64,000 bases of DNA from NCBI RefSeq assembly GCF_022678645.1, contig NZ_JALBWV010000014.1, forward strand, positions 62,001-126,000. The letters run 5' to 3'. The notes under the pieces were generated by a model. That model was not told the DNA's origin. It made no database searches and was given only the letters and a program-made list of their open reading frames with translations. Each line of letters begins with the position of its first letter. Position 1 is the first letter of the stretch. The translations under genes and the position numbers were made by a program. The stretch comes from Saccharopolyspora soli (lineage in GTDB: Bacteria > Actinomycetota > Actinomycetes > Mycobacteriales > Pseudonocardiaceae). Positions 60,219-64,000 of the stretch are shown piece after piece.

Positions 60219-61879
60219 TCCGGCTGCGGTTCGCCGTGCAACGGCACACGCTGCCGTGGAAGCGCCGCCTCGGCGGAGCGCTGGGCGTCCTCGCGGCGGC
60301 GGCGACCTGGGCGGCCGTCGCGATCTCCTCGGCCGGAGCGCGTTCGGACGTCATCACCTTCGTACTGCTGATCTGGCTGGTGGGATGGCTGGTCGGGCCG
60401 ATCCTCACCTCCGGGGCGAGCGTGTTGCGACCGGAGTACTTCAGCCTGCTGCCGCTGCCGCCGCGTCGGCTCGGATTAGGTCTGCTGGCTTCAGTTTTCG
60501 TCGGTGTCGGTGGTGTGGTGACCGCTCTCGCGCTGACCGCGATCATCGGCCACGCGCTCCTGGCCGCCGCGTTGCTGGCCGTGGTGGTGGCGGTCGTCGT
60601 GACCGCGCTCTACTTGGTTCTGGTCATCTCGCTGTCGCGGATCGCCTACGCGCTGCTCGGGGCGGCGATGCGCACCCGGCTGGGCGTGGAGATCGCCGCC
60701 ATCCAATACGGGCTGCTGCTGTCGAGCCTGTTCGCCGGTTGGCTGATCATCTGGCCAGTGCTCTCCTCGATGCCGGGATTCCTGCGCGACGGCTTCGGTT
60801 CCGCCCCGGCTGGTGCGGTGCTCGGCTGGACACCGGCTGGCTGGCCGATCCGGGCGGTGGATGCGGCGGCGAACGGCGATTTCGGCGCGTCTGCCGCCTG
60901 GCTCGCGCTGCTGGCCTGCGCCGCGCTTCTGTCGGTGCTGGTCGCGACGGCGCTGCTGAGACCGTTCGTCGGCAATCGAACCATCGCGCGCAGGCGACGG
61001 CCCATTGGCAGCCGGGTCTTCGAACGCCGCGGTCTGCTACCGGAAAGCGCCTTCGGCGCGGTCGTCGGCAAGGAACTGCGCACCTGGCTGCGGGACCCGT
61101 GGCGCAGCCTCGAACTACGCGCATCGCTGTGGTTCGGGATCTTCCTCGCCGTTTACTCGACGATCGGGGGACTGCCGCAGCTCAGCTGGCTCGGTGGCGT
61201 GGCGGTCGCGTTGATCTCCGCGATCAGCGCCGCGAACCTCTACGGCCAGGACGGCACGGCGCTGTGGCAGCTCGTGGTCACCGATGGCCAGGACGTGATC
61301 CGGGCCGATGTGCGCGGCCGACAGGTCGGCGTCGTCGTCGCCTACGGTCTGCCCGCGGTCGTGCTCGCGGCGGCGTTGATGGCGATCAGCGGCAGTTTCG
61401 AGTTCGCCGTGCCGGTGGCGACGCTCATCATCGTGCTGCTCGGCGTCGGCAGCGGACTTTCGGCGCTGCTGTCGGTGATCGCGGTGACGCCGGGCGTCGA
61501 TCCGCACCGAAGGGTGAATCCCAGCGATGCGGGGGAGAACCAGTTGGTCGGCCAGTTGGGGCTGTACGCCGCGGCAGTGCTCAGCGCGCCCGCTGCGACC
61601 GTCGCGATCATCCTCATGGTCGCCCCGAACATCCTGCCGCCGTGGGCTCCGCTGGCCGCGCCGGTCCTGGCGCTGGTCAACGCTGCGGTGGTGGCCTTCG
61701 CGCTAGGCGATGTCGCGGCCAGGCGACTGCGCGTCCGCCTACCCGAGACCTTCGCCCGACTGCGCTACCCAGGAGTCCCGTTCGTCGGCGAAGAAGGCGG
61801 CGGACTCCTCGGATCGCTGGAGCGGGCGGCCGAAAAAGAGGCCATCGCCGCAACCCGAACCCGCGAGACCAAGAACTGA
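60203..61879 (+). CDS. ABC exporter membrane subunit
   Basis: This 558-residue membrane protein has about 12 hydrophobic segments in two halves, linked by a charged loop (FVGNRTIARRRRPIGSR). The GTG at 60203 follows AGGAG inside the end of the ATPase gene. The pattern ...VVGKELRTWLRDPWR is typical of ABC-2-like exporters. It should work with the ATPase at 59433. What is exported cannot be told. Confidence 0.85.
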   Translation: MVGELIRLRFAVQRHTLPWKRRLGGALGVLAAAATWAAVAISSAGARSDVITFVLLIWLVGWLVGPILTSGASVLRPEYFSLLPLPPRRLGLGLLASVFVGVGGVVTALALTAIIGHALLAAALLAVVVAVVVTALYLVLVISLSRIAYALLGAAMRTRLGVEIAAIQYGLLLSSLFAGWLIIWPVLSSMPGFLRDGFGSAPAGAVLGWTPAGWPIRAVDAAANGDFGASAAWLALLACAALLSVLVATALLRPFVGNRTIARRRRPIGSRVFERRGLLPESAFGAVVGKELRTWLRDPWRSLELRASLWFGIFLAVYSTIGGLPQLSWLGGVAVALISAISAANLYGQDGTALWQLVVTDGQDVIRADVRGRQVGVVVAYGLPAVVLAAALMAISGSFEFAVPVATLIIVLLGVGSGLSALLSVIAVTPGVDPHRRVNPSDAGENQLVGQLGLYAAAVLSAPAATVAIILMVAPNILPPWAPLAAPVLALVNAAVVAFALGDVAARRLRVRLPETFARLRYPGVPFVGEEGGGLLGSLERAAEKEAIAATRTRETKN

Positions 61880-61944
61880 AAGTCGAATGTGCACAATTGC
61901 CACACGTGGTTTCGCGTTGGGATGTCGATGAGTTGAGGGCGCGT

Positions 61945-62301
61945 ATGAGGACAAGCTACGAACTCGGCGAGACGGTAGCCGAGCGGCAGCTGGATGCCGT
62001 CGCCGAAGACGGAAGACGCGCGCCGGTTGTGGTGAAGATCGGCAAGCCGCTACCAGACCCGTTGCCCGGTGGGGATTGGTACTGCCCCCGGCAGATTCTG
62101 GGGCTGGGTGACGAGACCGTGGAGGCGACCTTCGGTGTTGATTCCCTGCAGGCGTTCTTGCTGTGCGTGTACACCTTGCGGCTGAAGCTGTCGCAGCGCG
62201 CGCAGGACGCATCGGTCCAGCTGGATTGGTTGGGACTGCCGGACCTCGGCCTGAAAGTCGACCCGGAAGTGCAGAAGGTCCTCCCCCCGACCGCGAGCTG
62301 A
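61945..62301 (+). CDS. DUF6968-like small protein
   Basis: This 118-residue protein contains VAERQLDAV, VVVKIGKPLPDP, DWYCPRQILGLGDE and FGVDSLQAFLLCVYTL, a pattern I associate with DUF6968. The ATG follows GAGGG; a GTG at 61906 is an alternative start. It lies downstream of the exporter genes but is not coupled to them. Function unknown. Confidence 0.7.
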   Translation: MRTSYELGETVAERQLDAVAEDGRRAPVVVKIGKPLPDPLPGGDWYCPRQILGLGDETVEATFGVDSLQAFLLCVYTLRLKLSQRAQDASVQLDWLGLPDLGLKVDPEVQKVLPPTAS

Positions 62302-62308
62302 TCCAGCC

Positions 62309-62644
62309 TCACGAAATCTTCGGCGGCACCTCAAGACTGACCAGCACTCCGTTGGTGCACCGCCACGGGCCGCCATCTTCTGGAGGCGGCTCAGACCGCA
62401 AGGATTTCGGTGCGCGCAAGACGCTGCTGAGAACGGCGGTGCCCTCGACCACCCGCCAACGGCGGCCGAACAGCCGACATTCCCACGACACCAGCCAGAC
62501 CTCGTTGATCCGCCCACCGCTTGGTGGGCCTTTCGGAAACCGGCGGCTGTGGTGGTTTTCGTAGAGCACCCCGGCGAGCGTGATGTCTGCTGGCAGCGGT
62601 CTCGGAGCCCGCACGGCCACCGAGACGCCGCCGACTCTGGCCAC
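62309..62644 (-). CDS. Hypothetical protein
   Basis: This 111-residue frame encodes a basic, soluble protein with ITLAGVLYENHHSRRFPKGP, EVWLVSWECRLFGRRW and EPPPEDGGPW. The composition is not that of a shadow frame. Codon third positions are GC-rich as expected, and the opposite strand has no competing gene. No domain is recognised, and the exact start is uncertain. It converges on the DUF6968-like gene. Confidence 0.55.
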   Translation of the reverse strand: MARVGGVSVAVRAPRPLPADITLAGVLYENHHSRRFPKGPPSGGRINEVWLVSWECRLFGRRWRVVEGTAVLSSVLRAPKSLRSEPPPEDGGPWRCTNGVLVSLEVPPKIS

Positions 62645-62680
62645 GGCGGGGACGGTTTCCTCATTCCAGCCGCTCCGCGG

Positions 62681-63184
62681 TCATTGGGGGTTTTGGGTGT
62701 TGAGTTGGGACTCCATGGTTTCGGCGAGACGGGTCAGGGCGTCGATCACGTTCTTCCGGTTCCTTCCGAGATCCCTCAGGAGTTTCCCGTGGGCTTCGAG
62801 CTCGCGCGGGAACAGGTCATCGATGATGTTCTCGCCGGTGGGGGTCATGCTGATCAGCGCAGCTCGTCGGTCCGCCGGGTTGACCTCGCGGGTGATCAGA
62901 CCTCGTTTTTCCAACTTTGCCAACGTTTTGCTGACTCCGGCTCGGGACATGCCGAGCCGGGTGGCGAGGCGACCGGCGGTCACCGGGGCGTCCGCGTGCC
63001 GGAGCGGGACGAGCAGTTCCACCTCGGCCGTGGTCAACGCAGCACCGTCGTAGATCTCCTCGACCGCTCGATCGAGCAGTCCGGTGATGCGCTTGACCAG
63101 CGCCACCACCTCCATCGGCGACGTGTCGAGACCTGGGTTGTGCTTACCCCAGAGCTCCTGGGTGCGTGCCTGGAGGGGAAGCAT
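62681..63184 (-). CDS. MarR-family transcriptional regulator
   Basis: This 167-residue regulator has a MarR winged helix: LTTAEVELLVPLR, TAGRLATRLGMSRAGVSKTLAKLEKRGLI and the wing NPADRRAALISMT. The ATG at 63184 follows AAGAGGTGACC. It is divergent from the flavoprotein at 63364, with an AT-rich gap (63190-63240) that could hold its operator. It probably regulates that gene. Confidence 0.9.
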   Translation of the reverse strand: MLPLQARTQELWGKHNPGLDTSPMEVVALVKRITGLLDRAVEEIYDGAALTTAEVELLVPLRHADAPVTAGRLATRLGMSRAGVSKTLAKLEKRGLITREVNPADRRAALISMTPTGENIIDDLFPRELEAHGKLLRDLGRNRKNVIDALTRLAETMESQLNTQNPQ

Positions 63185-63363
63185 GGTCACCTCTTTTGTT
63201 AACCAGCGAACTACCTGCTACCTTTTTATCGTAACCTGCGGTTCCGAGGTGGGGCAGCGTGGATCGCTGCCGGTCCGCCAGTTGCGCGACCGCGTTCATT
63301 CCCGGCACGACAACGGACGTCGTTGGCCTGCCCGGCGCAGCCACGAATGTGGAGGAGATTGCG

Positions 63364-64000
63364 GTGGAGTACGACGTGGTCGTGGTCGGAGGCGGCGCGG
63401 CAGGGCTGAGCGCGGCGATGATGCTGGCCCGGTCCCGCCGCCGGGTGGTGGTGATCGACGCTGGTGAACCGCGAAACGCTCCCTCGGCGCATCTGCACGG
63501 ATTCCTGTCCCGCGACGGCATGCACCCCGCGGATCTGTTGGCGGCGGGCTGGGACGAGGTGCTCGGGTACGGCGGCGAGGTGATCAAGGATCGAGCGCAG
63601 GGCATCGAGCGGGTTGACGAGCACGGCTTCCTCGTGCGGCGCTACGGCGGACCGGAACTGGCCACCCGCGCGGTGCTGGTGGCCACCGGTCTGCACGACG
63701 ACTTGCCGGAAATCCCCGGCCTGCGCGAGCGATGGGGCGCCGACGTGCTGCACTGCCCGTACTGCCACGGGTACGAAGTGCGCGACGCGCCGATCGGCGT
63801 GCTGGGCGGGGACAATCGGCCGTTCACGCTGCACCAGGCGTCGCTCGTGCGGCAGTGGTCCGCCGACGTGGTGTTCTTCCCGAACCGGATCGTCCTGGAC
63901 GCCGAGGAGCGTGAACGGCTGGTCGCCCGAGGCATCCGGATCGTTGCCGGGGAGGTCGTCCGGCTGGCGGGACGGGACGGGGAGCTGCGCGTGGCACTCG
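63364..64000 (+). CDS. Thioredoxin-reductase-like flavoprotein (cut by window edge)
   Basis: The visible 212 residues start YDVVVVGGGAAGLSAAMML, the FAD motif. They continue with HLHGFLSRDG, VLVATGLHDDLPEIPGL and a redox-active CPYCHGYEVRDAPIGVLGG. CxxC in this position marks low-molecular-weight thioredoxin reductases and related enzymes. GGAGGAG precedes the GTG. The C-terminal part lies outside the window. MarR control is likely, given the divergent gene. It may be a thioredoxin-like or dithiol-forming oxidoreductase; which one is open. Confidence 0.85.
   Translation, partial: MEYDVVVVGGGAAGLSAAMMLARSRRRVVVIDAGEPRNAPSAHLHGFLSRDGMHPADLLAAGWDEVLGYGGEVIKDRAQGIERVDEHGFLVRRYGGPELATRAVLVATGLHDDLPEIPGLRERWGADVLHCPYCHGYEVRDAPIGVLGGDNRPFTLHQASLVRQWSADVVFFPNRIVLDAEERERLVARGIRIVAGEVVRLAGRDGELRVAL

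Overview
The DNA is very GC-rich, with many GTG starts, strong GGAGG-type ribosome binding sites and tightly overlapping (ATGA/GTGA) operons. This is typical of a filamentous actinomycete. Devs-type heme sensors, IclR-controlled aromatic clusters and the style of the intergenic palindromes fit the Pseudonocardiaceae (Saccharopolyspora/Amycolatopsis-like). That placement is inference from memory. No rRNA, tRNA, CRISPR array, prophage or intact insertion sequence was seen.

Layout. (1) 1-10394 is an aromatic-acid catabolic region: an edge-truncated thiamine-diphosphate enzyme, a MatC-like carrier, an aldehyde dehydrogenase, then a full Rieske dioxygenase operon (alpha, beta, small accessory protein, cis-diol dehydrogenase, [3Fe-4S] ferredoxin, reductase), an IclR regulator and a class II aldolase/decarboxylase. 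Gene content and order resemble actinobacterial phthalate-type clusters. (2) 10400-15874 is a polyol locus: a SorC-type regulator divergent from a zinc dehydrogenase and an ABC importer without its own ATPase. (3) 16093-23609 holds a DUF6777 lipoprotein, an FHA protein, a DevR/DevS-like two-component pair flanking an Acg-like nitroreductase, a methyltransferase and a luciferase-like oxidoreductase. (4) 23916-28514 is the most unusual part. Two small proteins share a 12-residue N-terminal core (DQRVEFLPARTV) followed by glycine-rich tails. They flank a secreted modular Gly-rich protein and precede a membrane M50 metallopeptidase with a PqqD-like N-terminal domain. It looks like an undescribed leader-directed peptide maturation system. 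(5) 28972-37639 is a mixture of oxidoreductases, regulators (HxlR, TetR), an MFS exporter and a second class II aldolase. (6) 37911-45436 has a first tripartite tricarboxylate transporter (TctA, B, C), an IclR regulator and a second Rieske system (ferredoxin, reductase, alpha, beta) on the minus strand. (7) 45716-58908 has hydrolases, an aldo/keto reductase with a divergent MerR regulator, a beta-propeller protein, a second TctCBA set with an IclR regulator, and an ABC importer operon with an amidohydrolase under a GntR regulator. (8) 58909-64000 holds stem-loop repeats, an ABC exporter pair, small hypothetical genes, a MarR regulator and an edge-truncated flavoprotein.

How it fits together. 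The two Rieske systems look like paralogous, separately acquired or duplicated modules. Their control regions share an inverted-repeat family (consensus TTCTGC-N3-GCAGAA), and each has an IclR regulator beginning with a similar N-terminus. Transporters of the Tct, MatC and ABC types would supply aromatic or dicarboxylic acids, which the dioxygenases, dehydrogenases and aldolase-type decarboxylases would process. Three copies of a ~133-bp repeat (R1) sit exactly at gene-gene junctions in these catabolic modules. A second ~100-180-bp repeat (R2) lies beside or inside neighbouring genes.
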